Positions 9,943 to 18,704 of a stretch of DNA of 64,000 bases are shown here, piece after piece. Source of the DNA: Paraburkholderia sp. UYCP14C (GTDB taxonomy: Bacteria; Pseudomonadota; Gammaproteobacteria; Burkholderiales; Burkholderiaceae). The notes under the pieces were generated by a model, which saw only the letters and a list, made by a program, of their open reading frames with translations, made no database searches and was not told the DNA's origin. Within the stretch, counting starts at the first letter, position 1. Each line of letters begins with the position of its first letter. Location of the stretch: positions 62,001 to 126,000 of the forward strand of contig NZ_SELS01000022.1 in assembly GCF_004197395.1 (NCBI RefSeq), written 5' to 3'. The translations under genes and the position numbers were made by a program.

Positions 9943-10817
9943 CACTTGACCGCCCCGAACGTGAGCCCGCGCACCAGTTGCTTCTGCGACAGCCAGCCGA
10001 CGATCAGGATCGGCGCGACCGCCAGCAGCGAAGCGGCCGACAGCTTGGCCCAGAACAAACCTTCAGGACTCGAATACGACGCGATGAACACGGTCAGCGG
10101 CGCGGCGTTCGAGCTCGACAGGTTGATGCTCCAGAATGCCTCGTTCCACGCGAGGATCACGAGCAGCAGCGCGGTCGACGCAAGCCCGGGCAGCGCCATC
10201 GGCATCAGCAGATAGACGATCTCCTGCCACGTCGCCGCGCCGTCGATACGGCCGGCTTCGAGAATGTCGCGCGGTATTTCGGCGAAGTACGTGAACGCCA
10301 TCCACACCGCGATCGGCAGATTGATCAGCGTGTAGACGATGATCAGGCCCGACACGGAATCCAGCAGGCCGCTGTTTTTCCACAGCAGATAGATCGGCAC
10401 CAGCACGCCGACCGACGGCATCATCTTCGTCGACAGCATCCACAGCAGCACTTTCTGCGTGCGGCGCGTCGGGAAAAACGCCATCGCGTACGCGGCCGGC
10501 ACCGCGAGGATCAGGCACAGCAGCGTGACGCCGACCGAGATCAGGATCGAGTTCCACGCGAACGCGAAGTAGTTGCTGCGCGCGAACACCTCGCGGAAGC
10601 TGTCGAGCGTCGGCATGAAAAACAGCGACGACGCGTAGGCCTGCTGCTCGGTCTTGAACGCGGTGATCGTCATCCAGAAAATCGGGAAGAACAGCAGCAG
10701 CGCGACGAGCCACGCGAGCACGCCGGGAATGCCGCGGCGAATCGTGTCGAACGGCGACTTGGCCGGCACCGCGACCGGCTGCGTCGTCGATGCCGAAGTG
10801 GAGGCAACGTGGCTCAT
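9942..10817 (-). CDS. Polyol/sugar ABC transporter permease (second)
   Basis: 291-residue inner membrane protein of the MalG type with about six membrane segments, the first near residues 30-50. The permease loop that contacts the ATPase is EAGRIDGAATWQEIVYLLMP. ATG 10817 gives MSHVASTSAS and overlaps the upstream permease stop by four bases (ATGA). It also overlaps the HAD gene start by one base, so translation of the three genes is probably coupled. It forms the channel with the permease at 10814-11749. Confidence 0.9.
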   Translation of the reverse strand: MSHVASTSASTTQPVAVPAKSPFDTIRRGIPGVLAWLVALLLFFPIFWMTITAFKTEQQAYASSLFFMPTLDSFREVFARSNYFAFAWNSILISVGVTLLCLILAVPAAYAMAFFPTRRTQKVLLWMLSTKMMPSVGVLVPIYLLWKNSGLLDSVSGLIIVYTLINLPIAVWMAFTYFAEIPRDILEAGRIDGAATWQEIVYLLMPMALPGLASTALLLVILAWNEAFWSINLSSSNAAPLTVFIASYSSPEGLFWAKLSAASLLAVAPILIVGWLSQKQLVRGLTFGAVK

Positions 10818-11749
10818 TTTTCGTACTCCCCTTTCAGGTTCTTCGCAAGCATCCGCACGAGGAAGAACGACACGATGTTGGCCAGCACGACCGCGAGAAT
10901 CCCGCCCGCCGACGCGAGACCGACGTCGAACTGCTGCAGGCCGAGCGAGAAGATCAGGTACGACAGCGTGGTGGTCGCGTTGCCCGGACCGCCGCCGGTG
11001 GTCGTATAGATCTCGGCGAAGATCGACAGCAGGAAAATCGTTTCCATCATCACGACGACCGCGATCGCGCGTTTCAGGTGCGGCAGCGTGATGTAGAAGA
11101 ACATCGAGAACGGCCCCGCACCGTCGATCTTCGCAGCTTCCTTCTGCTCCTGGTCGAGCGACTGGATCGCCGTGAACAGGATCAGGAACGCGAACGGCAG
11201 CCATTGCCACGCGACGATCATGATCACCGCGGTCAACGGATAGTCGGCGAACCAGTCGATCGGCTGCATGCCGAGCGCACGCATGCCCTGCGCGACGAGG
11301 CCGTACACCGGGTGCAGGATCATGTTCTTCCAGATCAGCGCGCTCACCGTCGGCATCACGAAGAACGGCCCGATCGCGAGCAGGCGAGCAATGCCCTGGC
11401 CGTAGAACTTGCGATCGAACAGGATCGCCATCAGCACGCCGCCGACCACGGTGATCACGAGCACCCACACGATCAGCTCGATCGTATGCGCGATCGACGG
11501 GCCGAACGACGGATCGGTCGCGAGATAACGGTAGTTGTCCAAACCGGCGAAGCCGCGCAGATCGGGATTGAGCAGGTTGTAGTGCGAGAACGAGAACCAG
11601 ATCGTCATCGCGAGCGGAATCACCATCCACAACACGAGCACGCCGACCGATGGCGCCACGAGCCAGCGGGCCGAATTGGCCTTACGCTCCTCGCGTTCTT
11701 TTTCTGTCTGGGGATGGGTTTGCATCAGAGGTAGGCGCAAAGGACGCAT
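10814..11749 (-). CDS. Polyol/sugar ABC transporter permease (first)
   Basis: 311-residue MalF-type inner membrane permease with about six segments and the ATPase-contact loop KEAAKIDGAGPFSMFF. The frame is open 34 codons further upstream, but ATG 11749 is preceded by AGGTGG at good spacing, while the next ATG (11725) has no binding site. The short charged N terminus (KEREERKANSARW) leads into the first membrane segment. It works with the second permease and with the binding protein encoded just upstream. Confidence 0.88.
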   Translation of the reverse strand: MRPLRLPLMQTHPQTEKEREERKANSARWLVAPSVGVLVLWMVIPLAMTIWFSFSHYNLLNPDLRGFAGLDNYRYLATDPSFGPSIAHTIELIVWVLVITVVGGVLMAILFDRKFYGQGIARLLAIGPFFVMPTVSALIWKNMILHPVYGLVAQGMRALGMQPIDWFADYPLTAVIMIVAWQWLPFAFLILFTAIQSLDQEQKEAAKIDGAGPFSMFFYITLPHLKRAIAVVVMMETIFLLSIFAEIYTTTGGGPGNATTTLSYLIFSLGLQQFDVGLASAGGILAVVLANIVSFFLVRMLAKNLKGEYEK

Positions 11750-11886
11750 GATGGACCACCTGTTCGGTAATGCGCGGCGCGTTCGCCCAGGCCGCGTGCG
11801 AGCGATGCTGCGTGCCGTGCTGAACCACGCACGACACGCGCCGCATCGCATACGACGCAGGCGAACGGCCGCCCTTGCTGCATGAG

Positions 11887-11904
11887 CCGCATCGGTCGAT
11901 GCGG
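11887..11904. repeat. Hairpin between binding-protein and permease genes
   Basis: CCGCATC (11887-11893) and GATGCGG (11898-11904) around a four-base loop, about 14 bases after the binding-protein stop. There is no T-run. A stem here could stabilise the upstream message or thin out transcription, a common way to make more binding protein than permease. Confidence 0.45.
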
Positions 11905-11917
11905 TGGGCCTGCCGGG

Positions 11918-13240
11918 TTACTTCTGATAACCCGCCTGCTTGACCGCTCGATCCGCGGCCGCGTTGCCGGCCGCGAGCGCCTGGTCGACGGTCATCTGAC
12001 CGGCGATCGCGCCGGAGATGCTCTGTCCGACCACCGTGCCGAACGACTGGAACTCAGGTATCCCGACGAACTGCACGCCGGTGTACGGGACCGGCTTCAA
12101 GGTCGGATGATCCGGGTCGGCGGTCTGGATCGCCTTCAGCACGAAGTCGCCGAACGGCGCGGCCTGCTTGTACTCGGGGCGCGCATAGGTGGACTGGCGC
12201 GTGCCCGGAGGCACCGAGGCCCAGCCCTCGTCCTTCGCGACCATTTCGATGTACTCCTTCGAGGTCGCCCACTCGATGAACTTCTTCGCCGAATCGGCCT
12301 GCTTCGACGACTTCGGAATCGCCAGCGCCCAGGCCCACAGCCAGTGCGAACCCTTCGGCGTGACCGCGACCGGTGCCGCGGCGAAGCCGACCTTGTCGGC
12401 AATCTGCGACTGCTGCTTGTTGTACAACATGCCGGCCGCGACCGTCGCGTCGATCCACATCGCGCACTTGCCGGACGACATCAGCGTCAGGTTTTCGTTG
12501 AAGCCGTTCGAGCTGGCTCCCGGAGGGCCGTCCTTCTTCAGCAGATCGACGTAGAACGTCATCGCCTTCTTCCATTCCGGCGAGGTCAACTGCGCGTTCC
12601 ACTTCTCGTCGAACCAGCGACCACCGAACGTGTTCACGACCGTCGTGCCGTACGCCATGTTCTCGCCCCAGCCGGCCTTGCCGCGCAGGCAGATGCCGTA
12701 CTGCTCCTTGGACTTGTCGGTGAGCTTGTCGGCGAATTGCGCGATCTGGTCGTAGGTCGGCTGGTCGGGCATCTTCAGGCCTGCCTTGTCGAACAGGTCC
12801 TTGCGGTAATAGGTCATCGAGCTTTCGACGTAGAACGGCAGCGCGTACAGCTGGCCGTTCGCCGACAGGCCGTCACGGGCCGTCTTGACTACGTCGTTCA
12901 GGTCGTAGCTCGCCGGCAGATTGGTGATCGGTGTGAGCCAGCCGCGCTTGCCCCATTGCGGCGTTTCGTACGCGCCGATCGTCATCACGTCGAACTGGCC
13001 GCTGCCGGTCGTGATGTCGGTCGTCGCGCGCTGACGCAGAACGTTTTCCTCGAGGATGACCCAGTTCAGCTTGATGTCCGGATTCGCTTTTTCGAACGCG
13101 GGCGACAGCTTCTTCAACTCGATCATGTCCGGATTGTTCAGCGTCGCGATGGTCACAGTCGCCGCCGATGCGCTCAGCGCGAAGCAGGTGGCCGCGCCGG
13201 CACCGGCCGCCTTCAGCGCGAATTTGAAAGCTGGTTTCAT
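11918..13240 (-). CDS. Polyol/sugar ABC transporter substrate-binding protein
   Basis: 440-residue periplasmic binding protein of the extracellular solute-binding family 1 type. ATG 13240 has AAAGGAGA upstream and begins a clear signal peptide ending at ALSASA near residue 26. The mature start (ATVTIATLNNPDMIELKKLS) and segments such as MWIDATVAAGML match polyol-binding proteins of the SmoE/MtlE kind. It should capture the polyol in the periplasm and deliver it to the two permeases. The gap of 168 bases before the first permease holds a hairpin. Sorbitol, mannitol or arabinitol are all possible ligands. Confidence 0.9.
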   Translation of the reverse strand: MKPAFKFALKAAGAGAATCFALSASAATVTIATLNNPDMIELKKLSPAFEKANPDIKLNWVILEENVLRQRATTDITTGSGQFDVMTIGAYETPQWGKRGWLTPITNLPASYDLNDVVKTARDGLSANGQLYALPFYVESSMTYYRKDLFDKAGLKMPDQPTYDQIAQFADKLTDKSKEQYGICLRGKAGWGENMAYGTTVVNTFGGRWFDEKWNAQLTSPEWKKAMTFYVDLLKKDGPPGASSNGFNENLTLMSSGKCAMWIDATVAAGMLYNKQQSQIADKVGFAAAPVAVTPKGSHWLWAWALAIPKSSKQADSAKKFIEWATSKEYIEMVAKDEGWASVPPGTRQSTYARPEYKQAAPFGDFVLKAIQTADPDHPTLKPVPYTGVQFVGIPEFQSFGTVVGQSISGAIAGQMTVDQALAAGNAAADRAVKQAGYQK

Positions 13241-13337
13241 GGTTGTCTCCTTTCTCATGCGTTATGTGATGCTGCGTTCGTTTGACGACTTCACGCGTCG
13301 CTCAGAGCACTCGACGTGCCCGCTCCCTGCTCTTCGT

Positions 13338-14117
13338 TCAGCTCATCCAGTTGCCGCCGTCGACGTTCAGCGTCTGCGCGGTGATGTAGTCGGCGTCGGC
13401 CGACGCGAGGAACAGCGCGGCGCCGGTCAGATCGTCCGGCACGCCCATGCGGCCAAGCGGCACGGCCTCGCCGACGAGGCGCTTCTTCTCGCCGAGCGGC
13501 CGGTTCTCGTAGCGCGCGAACAGCGCGTCGACCTCGTTCCACATCGGGGTGTCGACGACGCCCGGCGCGATACCGTTCACGTTGATCTTGTGCGGCGCGA
13601 GCGCGAGCGCCGCGGACTGCGTATAGCTCAGCACCGCCGCCTTGGTCGCGCAGTAGTGCGAAACGAGCGCCTCGCCGCGCCGGCCGGCCTGCGACGACAT
13701 GTTGATGATCTTGCCGCCGCGGCCCTGCTCGACCATCTGCCGCGCGACCGCCTGCATCAGAAAGAACATGCCTTTTACATTGACCGCGTACAGGCGGTCG
13801 AACACGTCCCAGGATTCGTCGAGAAGCGGGCGCATGTCGAACAGCGCCGCGTTGTTGAAGAGGATGTCGATCTGGCCGAAGCAGCCGAGCGTGCTCGTGA
13901 CGATGCGCTCGATGTCCTCGCGGCGCCGGACATCGGCGCTGACGCTCAGCACGCGCTCGCCGTAGGTGCCGCGCAGCGCGCCGCCGATGCTGTCGGTCGG
14001 CTTCACGTCGACCAGCACGCAGCGCGCGCCTTCGTCGAGGTAGCGCAGCGCCACCGCTTCACCGATACCGCTGGCCGCGCCCGTCAGAATGGCGACCTTG
14101 TCCTGCAATCGTGCCAC
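13338..14117 (-). CDS. Short-chain polyol dehydrogenase (sorbitol/L-iditol 2-dehydrogenase type)
   Basis: 259-residue classical SDR. It has the NAD motif TGAASGIG at residue 13, the NNAA motif, catalytic Ser in MSSQAG and the YCATK catalytic pair near residue 155. The C-terminal end (LNVDGGNW) is typical. Overall it resembles SmoS-type sorbitol dehydrogenases, which oxidise D-sorbitol to D-fructose, sometimes also galactitol or iditol. The start is GTG 14117 behind GGAGAC. It is the first gene of the ABC operon, just downstream of the promoter module shared with dalD, so the locus may handle more than one polyol. Confidence 0.88.
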   Translation of the reverse strand: MARLQDKVAILTGAASGIGEAVALRYLDEGARCVLVDVKPTDSIGGALRGTYGERVLSVSADVRRREDIERIVTSTLGCFGQIDILFNNAALFDMRPLLDESWDVFDRLYAVNVKGMFFLMQAVARQMVEQGRGGKIINMSSQAGRRGEALVSHYCATKAAVLSYTQSAALALAPHKINVNGIAPGVVDTPMWNEVDALFARYENRPLGEKKRLVGEAVPLGRMGVPDDLTGAALFLASADADYITAQTLNVDGGNWMS

Positions 14118-14154
14118 TGCCTGTCTCCGGTTCGTTTTTGATTTCTGGCACGCA

Positions 14155-14229
14155 GTGAGCGAACGCTCATCGCGTGATCAATTGCTCGGTTGGTGATCGA
14201 ATGATCGGATACGGACCGGGTCATGTCAA
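14155..14229 (-). promoter_or_regulatory. Promoter of the polyol ABC operon with shared operator module
   Basis: On the - strand TTGACA (14229-14224) is followed after 17 bases by GATCAT (14206-14201). As at dalD, CGATCATTCG, then TCAC, then GAGCAA come at the same spacing. Closer to the gene is a second perfect palindrome with arms TGAGCG and CGCTCA around two bases (14156-14169). The strong likeness to the dalD promoter suggests one regulator for both transcripts. Confidence 0.55.
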
Positions 14230-14350
14230 GGCACGCGGACGAATTTCGATGGTGCAGCGCGGCAGGAGCAAGCGCATCGCTGCAAGGGTCGCCACGACGC
14301 GTCCGGTGCTTCCCGCCACGCGAAGACTCGCGCCGCTGACAAAGAATCGC

Positions 14351-14368
14351 GATACGTTATATCATTTC
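14351..14368. promoter_or_regulatory. Candidate Zur box
   Basis: GATACGTTATATCATTTC is an imperfect palindrome resembling the proteobacterial Zur consensus (GAAATGTTATA and its mirror). It lies 48 bases upstream of the zur start, where a repressor would block transcription of zur-znuACB. Confidence 0.55.
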
Positions 14369-14415
14369 GACCTCGCCGCCCGCCCGGGTGCCGCCACGTC
14401 AGGAGATTCACGCCG

Positions 14416-14913
14416 ATGAGCACCTCGCTCGCCGAACATCACGCCATGCGACTGGCGCATGCGGACGCGCACGCCTCAGCGCAGGGGCTCGCGCTGACGC
14501 CGCTGCGCCGCCAGGTGTACGCGGCGATCGTCGCGAGCGAGCGGCCGGTCGGCGCGTACGAGTTGCTCGATGCGCTCGCGCCCGAGCGCGGTCGCATGCC
14601 GCCGACCACCGTCTATCGCGCGCTCGACTTCCTCGTCGCGCATGGCTTCGTGCACCGGATCGAATCGAAGAACGCGTTCGTCGCCTGCTGCGAGATCGGC
14701 GTGCCGCATCGCAGCCAGTTCCTGATGTGCGACGGCTGCGGCGCGACCGTCGAAATTCCCGGCGACGAACTCGCCGAGCGCCTGTCGCACAGCGCGCCCG
14801 CACATGGCTTCGAGGTGCATCGTCAGGTGATCGAGCTGAGCGGCCTGTGCGCGCTATGTGCGCGAGCGGCGAGGCCTGGCGGCGGCAGCGGCGCAGCAGG
14901 CGCTTCGTCGTGA
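14416..14913 (+). CDS. zur: Zinc uptake regulator, Fur family
   Basis: 165-residue Fur-family repressor. The winged helix is at residues 25-90 (PPTTVYRALDFLVAHGFVHRI), followed by a metal-binding dimerisation domain with two structural CxxC pairs (CDGCG and CALCA). The H-R-x-x-F-L-x-C-D-x-C arrangement is that of Zur rather than Fur. ATG 14416 has AGGAG upstream. It leads the zinc importer genes on the same strand and probably represses its own operon when zinc is plentiful. Confidence 0.92.
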   Translation: MSTSLAEHHAMRLAHADAHASAQGLALTPLRRQVYAAIVASERPVGAYELLDALAPERGRMPPTTVYRALDFLVAHGFVHRIESKNAFVACCEIGVPHRSQFLMCDGCGATVEIPGDELAERLSHSAPAHGFEVHRQVIELSGLCALCARAARPGGGSGAAGASS

Positions 14914-15005
14914 TCAGGCGTGCGGCGCCCCGCTGAGCGCGGCCCGGTATCTGGCCTTGCCACCCGGAGTGGCTCATTCAAACTTTCACGCAGCAGGTAA
15001 CAACG

Positions 15006-15995
15006 ATGAAAACGATCGGCTCGATGTTGTCCACAGCGCACCGCGCGCTGAAGCGCTCGACCTCTGCGCGCCCCCACCTGTGCACCTGGCTGCTCGCTGC
15101 GGCGGCGCTCTGCTTCGGCCACGGGGCGTTCGCCGCCGATGCGAAAATTCCGGTCGTCGCCGCGGAGAACTTCTATGGCGACGTGGTGCGGCAACTCGGC
15201 GGCGATCGCGTCGACGTGACCAGCATCCTCAGCAATCCGGACCAGGACCCGCATCTGTTCGAAGCGAGCCCGGCCACCGCACGAGCGTTGCAGCATGCGA
15301 ACCTCGTCGTCTACAACGGCGCCGACTACGATCCGTGGATGGCGAAGCTGCTGGCCGCGTCGAAAGGTTCGCAGCGCGCCGTGATCGTAGCGGCCGACCT
15401 CGTCGGCAAAAAAGGCGGCGACAATCCGCACCTGTGGTACGACCCGGCGACGATGCCGAAAGTCGCGCGCGCGGTCAGCGACGCGCTCGCCGCTGCTGAC
15501 CCGGCGCACAAGTCGGCGTACGATGCGAACCTCGCGAAGTTTCTCGATTCGCTGAAGCCGATCGACGCGAAGGTCGCCGAACTGCACGGCCGCTATGCGG
15601 GCCTGCCGGTCACGGCGACCGAGCCGGTGTTCGGCTATATGTCCGACGCGATTGGTCTTGGCATGCGCAACCAGCGCTTCCAGCTCGCCGCAATGAACGA
15701 CACCGAAGCGAGCGCGGCCGATATCGCCGCGTTCGAACGCGATCTGCGCGAGCGCCGCGTACGGGTGCTGATCTATAACAGCCAGGCCACCGAGGCGCTG
15801 ACCCAACGCATGCTGAAGCTCGCGCAACAATCGAAGGTACCGACGATGAGCGTCACCGAAACCCTGCCGGCCGGCAAGACCTATCAGACGTGGATGCTGA
15901 CGCAGCTCGACGCGCTGCAGAAGGCGCTCGCGGCAGGCGACACGAACGGCGCGAACGGCGCGACCAACGCAAACGCGAAAGGAAAGACTCCATGA
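15006..15995 (+). CDS. znuA: Zinc ABC transporter substrate-binding protein
   Basis: 329-residue periplasmic metal-binding protein of cluster 9. The signal peptide runs to about residue 43 (GAFAADA). Metal-ligand histidines are likely in DPHLFEAS and NPHLWYDP, with a Glu/Asp in the C-terminal lobe. It lacks the long His-rich loop seen in many ZnuA proteins, and its C terminus is an Asn/Gly/Ala-rich tail. Its stop overlaps the znuC start as ATGA. The neighbouring zur gene makes zinc the likely cargo rather than manganese. Confidence 0.9.
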   Translation: MKTIGSMLSTAHRALKRSTSARPHLCTWLLAAAALCFGHGAFAADAKIPVVAAENFYGDVVRQLGGDRVDVTSILSNPDQDPHLFEASPATARALQHANLVVYNGADYDPWMAKLLAASKGSQRAVIVAADLVGKKGGDNPHLWYDPATMPKVARAVSDALAAADPAHKSAYDANLAKFLDSLKPIDAKVAELHGRYAGLPVTATEPVFGYMSDAIGLGMRNQRFQLAAMNDTEASAADIAAFERDLRERRVRVLIYNSQATEALTQRMLKLAQQSKVPTMSVTETLPAGKTYQTWMLTQLDALQKALAAGDTNGANGATNANAKGKTP

Positions 15996-16975
15996 TTCCG
16001 ACTGGCCATCAAACGCCAGCAGGTGCGCCGCCGGGCGCCCGCAGCGCGCGCGGCGACACGCCCGTGCTCGAACTCGACAACGTGACGCTCGATCTGGGCG
16101 GCCGCACGATCCTGCGCGACACCAGCTTCGTCGTGAACCAGGGCGAGTTCATCGGCGTGCTCGGGCCGAACGGCGCGGGCAAGACGACGCTGATGCGCGC
16201 GGTGCTCGGCCTCGTGCCGGCCGCCGGCGGCGCGATTCGCGTGCTCGGGCAGCCGGTCGAGCGCGGCAATGCGTCGATCGGCTATATGCCGCAGACGCGC
16301 ACCGCACTCGCCGGCCGTCGCGTGCGCGGCCGCGATTTCGTTGCGATGGCCGCCGATGGCCATCGCTGGGGCTTGCCGCATGCGGATGCAAAAACGCGCG
16401 CGGACGTCGATCGGGTGCTCGAACTCGTCGGCGGGACGAATCTGTCGAAGCGACCGCTGTCGGAGCTGTCGGGCGGCGAACGGCAGCGGCTCCTGCTCGC
16501 GCAATGCCTGCTCGGCAATCCGAAACTGCTGCTGCTCGATGAGCCGTTGATCAGTCTCGATCCGCATCATCAGAAGAGCGTCGTCGAACTCGTGCGGCGC
16601 GTGCAACAGGAGCTCGGCATCGCGGTGCTGTTCTCCGCGCATGAACTCAATCCGCTGCTGAACTCGATCGATCGCGTGCTGTATCTCGGCAGCGGCGTCG
16701 CGGCGCTCGGCACCGTCGACGAAGTGATTACGCGGCCGGTGCTGTCGCGTCTGTACGGCTCGCCGATCGACGTGATGCGCGTGAACGGCCGCATCTTCGT
16801 GATGTCGGGCGGCGTCGAAGTCGAGAAGCACGATCACGAGCATGAAGACGAGGACGGCGGCCATACGCATTCGCACGGTCACTCGCATGAGCATGGCCAC
16901 GGTCATTCACACGGCCACTCACACAGTCACTCGAACCCGCACGACTCACGCGACGGACACAAGCACGATGTTTGA
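15992..16975 (+). CDS. znuC: Zinc ABC transporter ATP-binding protein with histidine-rich tail
   Basis: 327-residue ATPase. Walker A is GPNGAGKTT, the signature is ELSGGERQRLL and Walker B is LLLLDEPLISLD. ATG 15992 overlaps the znuA stop. The core ends near residue 280 and is followed by a tail of about 45 residues dense in His with Gly and Ser (for example HGHSHEHGHGHSHGH), ending in HKHDV. Such tails bind zinc and may buffer or sense it on the cytoplasmic side. The gene overlaps znuB by eight bases. Confidence 0.92.
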   Translation: MIPTGHQTPAGAPPGARSARGDTPVLELDNVTLDLGGRTILRDTSFVVNQGEFIGVLGPNGAGKTTLMRAVLGLVPAAGGAIRVLGQPVERGNASIGYMPQTRTALAGRRVRGRDFVAMAADGHRWGLPHADAKTRADVDRVLELVGGTNLSKRPLSELSGGERQRLLLAQCLLGNPKLLLLDEPLISLDPHHQKSVVELVRRVQQELGIAVLFSAHELNPLLNSIDRVLYLGSGVAALGTVDEVITRPVLSRLYGSPIDVMRVNGRIFVMSGGVEVEKHDHEHEDEDGGHTHSHGHSHEHGHGHSHGHSHSHSNPHDSRDGHKHDV

Positions 16976-17750
16976 ATACGATTTCATGGTGAACGCATTC
17001 GCGGCGTCGGGAATCGTCGCGGTGCTGGCCGGCGTGGTCGGCTATTTTCTGGTGATGCGCGGACAGACGTTCGCGGGCCACGCGCTGTCGCATGTCGGCT
17101 TCACCGGCGCGACCGGCGCGGTGCTGATCGGCATCTCGCCGATCTGGGGGATGATCGGCTTCACGCTCGCGGCCGGTGTCGGCATGGGCGCGCTCGGCGA
17201 GCGCCTTGCCGGACGCGACGTCGCGATCGGCGTGATCCTTTCCTTGTCGCTCGGCTTCGGGCTGCTGTTTCTGCACTTCTTCACCGCGTACGCGACACAG
17301 GTCACGGCGCTGCTGTTCGGCAACGTGCTCGGCGTCAATGCATCGACGCTCGGCGTGCTCGCGGCGTTGGGCGTCGTCAGTCTCGTCGCGCTCGCGGCCA
17401 TCATGCGGCCGCTGCTGTTCGCGTCGCTGCAGCCGGAGCTGGCCGAAGCGAAGGGCGTGTCGTTGCGCCGCGTGTCGGTGCTGTTTCTCGCGATCGCCGC
17501 GCTGGCCGTCGCCGCCTGCACGCAGATCGTCGGCGTGCTGCTCGTGTTCACGCTGATGGTCGGCCCCGCCGCCGCCGCGCAGAACCTCAGCACGCGGCTG
17601 TCCACCGGTCTCGTGCTCGCGGCCGTGTTCGCGCTCGCGCAGGCGTGGCTCGGGCTGACGCTCGCGTTCTACACCGATTGGCCGACGAGCTTCTGGATCA
17701 CCGTGCTGTCGGCGGTGGTGTATGGCGGGAGTCTGCTGAAGCGGCACTGA
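16968..17750 (+). CDS. znuB: Zinc ABC transporter permease
   Basis: 260-residue ABC-3 family inner membrane permease with seven to eight hydrophobic segments. ATG 16968 lies inside the last codons of znuC, giving MFEYDFMVNAF. The internal segment GHALSHVGFTGATGAVL is characteristic of zinc/manganese permeases. It ends the operon and a strong hairpin terminator follows at 17774-17810. Confidence 0.92.
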   Translation: MFEYDFMVNAFAASGIVAVLAGVVGYFLVMRGQTFAGHALSHVGFTGATGAVLIGISPIWGMIGFTLAAGVGMGALGERLAGRDVAIGVILSLSLGFGLLFLHFFTAYATQVTALLFGNVLGVNASTLGVLAALGVVSLVALAAIMRPLLFASLQPELAEAKGVSLRRVSVLFLAIAALAVAACTQIVGVLLVFTLMVGPAAAAQNLSTRLSTGLVLAAVFALAQAWLGLTLAFYTDWPTSFWITVLSAVVYGGSLLKRH

Positions 17751-17773
17751 GCGGCGCTTACGTCGATCAGATG

Positions 17774-17810
17774 AAGAAACGGCGGCACCTGAGAGGTGCC
17801 GCCGTTTCTT
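17774..17810. terminator. Bidirectional terminator between znuB and fghA
   Basis: A 17-bp stem (AAGAAACGGCGGCACCT at 17774-17790 with its complement at 17794-17810) around GAG, followed by TT on the + strand and with A-rich bases on the other side. It separates two convergent genes. Confidence 0.85.
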
Positions 17811-17834
17811 TTGCGCCGCGTTTTACGACGTTTT

Positions 17835-18689
17835 TCAGCCGACCAACACCTTCGCGTGATGCGCGAGATGATCCTCAATGAAGGTCGAGATGAAGTAGTA
17901 GCCGTGGTCGTAGCCCGCATGACGATGCAACGTCAGTGGCTGACCCGCGGCCTTGCACGCCGCTTCGAACACGTCGGGATTCAGCTGCGTGGGCAGGAAC
18001 TGATCCGCGAGCCCCTGATCGATGAGAATTCCTTCCGCGAACTTGCGCGTCGCATGCGCGACCAGCTCGCTCGCGTCGTACTGCTTCCACGCTTCGCGGT
18101 TCTCGCCCAGATAGCCGCCGAACGCCTTCTCGCCCCATGGACAACGCATCGGCGCCGCAATCGGCGCGAACGCCGACACCGACCGATAGATGTCCGGGTT
18201 GCGCAGCGCAAGCATCAGCGCGCCGTGACCGCCCATCGAATGACCGAAGATGCCGAGGCGCGCGCCATCGACCGGCAATTCGCTCACGACCGTCTCGCGC
18301 AGTTCATCCCGCACGTACGAGTACATCCGGTAGTGGCGCGCCCACGGCTCCTCGGTCGCGTCGACGTAAAAGCCCGCGCCGACGCCGAAGTCCCACGCAT
18401 CGCCTTCGCCCGGCACGCCCGCGCCGCGCGGACTCGTATCGGGCGCGATCAGCACGATGCCGTGCTGGGCCGCGAAACGCTGCGCGCCGGCCTTGATCGG
18501 AAAGGTTTCTTCCGTGCAGGTCAGTCCGGCCAGATAGAACAAAGCCGGCACACGTCCCGCGTTCTCATGCAACGCCTGCGGCGGCAAATAGACCGAGAAG
18601 CGCATCGGCAGACCGATGGTGCGCGACTCGTGCCGGTAAAAGCGCTGCTCGCCGCCATGACAGGCGTGCGACGAAAGTAGTTCGAGCAT
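17835..18689 (-). CDS. fghA: S-formylglutathione hydrolase
   Basis: 284-residue esterase-D family alpha/beta hydrolase that splits S-formylglutathione to formate and glutathione, the second step of glutathione-dependent formaldehyde detoxification. The nucleophile elbow is GHSMGGHGA near residue 150, with the catalytic His in HAGYDHGYYF and an Asp in between. Length and the N-terminal segment (LTCTEETFPIKAGAQ) are typical. It follows the adhC gene by 15 bases on the same strand, the standard arrangement, but that partner gene is internally deleted here. Confidence 0.93.
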   Translation of the reverse strand: MLELLSSHACHGGEQRFYRHESRTIGLPMRFSVYLPPQALHENAGRVPALFYLAGLTCTEETFPIKAGAQRFAAQHGIVLIAPDTSPRGAGVPGEGDAWDFGVGAGFYVDATEEPWARHYRMYSYVRDELRETVVSELPVDGARLGIFGHSMGGHGALMLALRNPDIYRSVSAFAPIAAPMRCPWGEKAFGGYLGENREAWKQYDASELVAHATRKFAEGILIDQGLADQFLPTQLNPDVFEAACKAAGQPLTLHRHAGYDHGYYFISTFIEDHLAHHAKVLVG

Positions 18690-18704
18690 TGCGACGCTCC
18701 TCGT

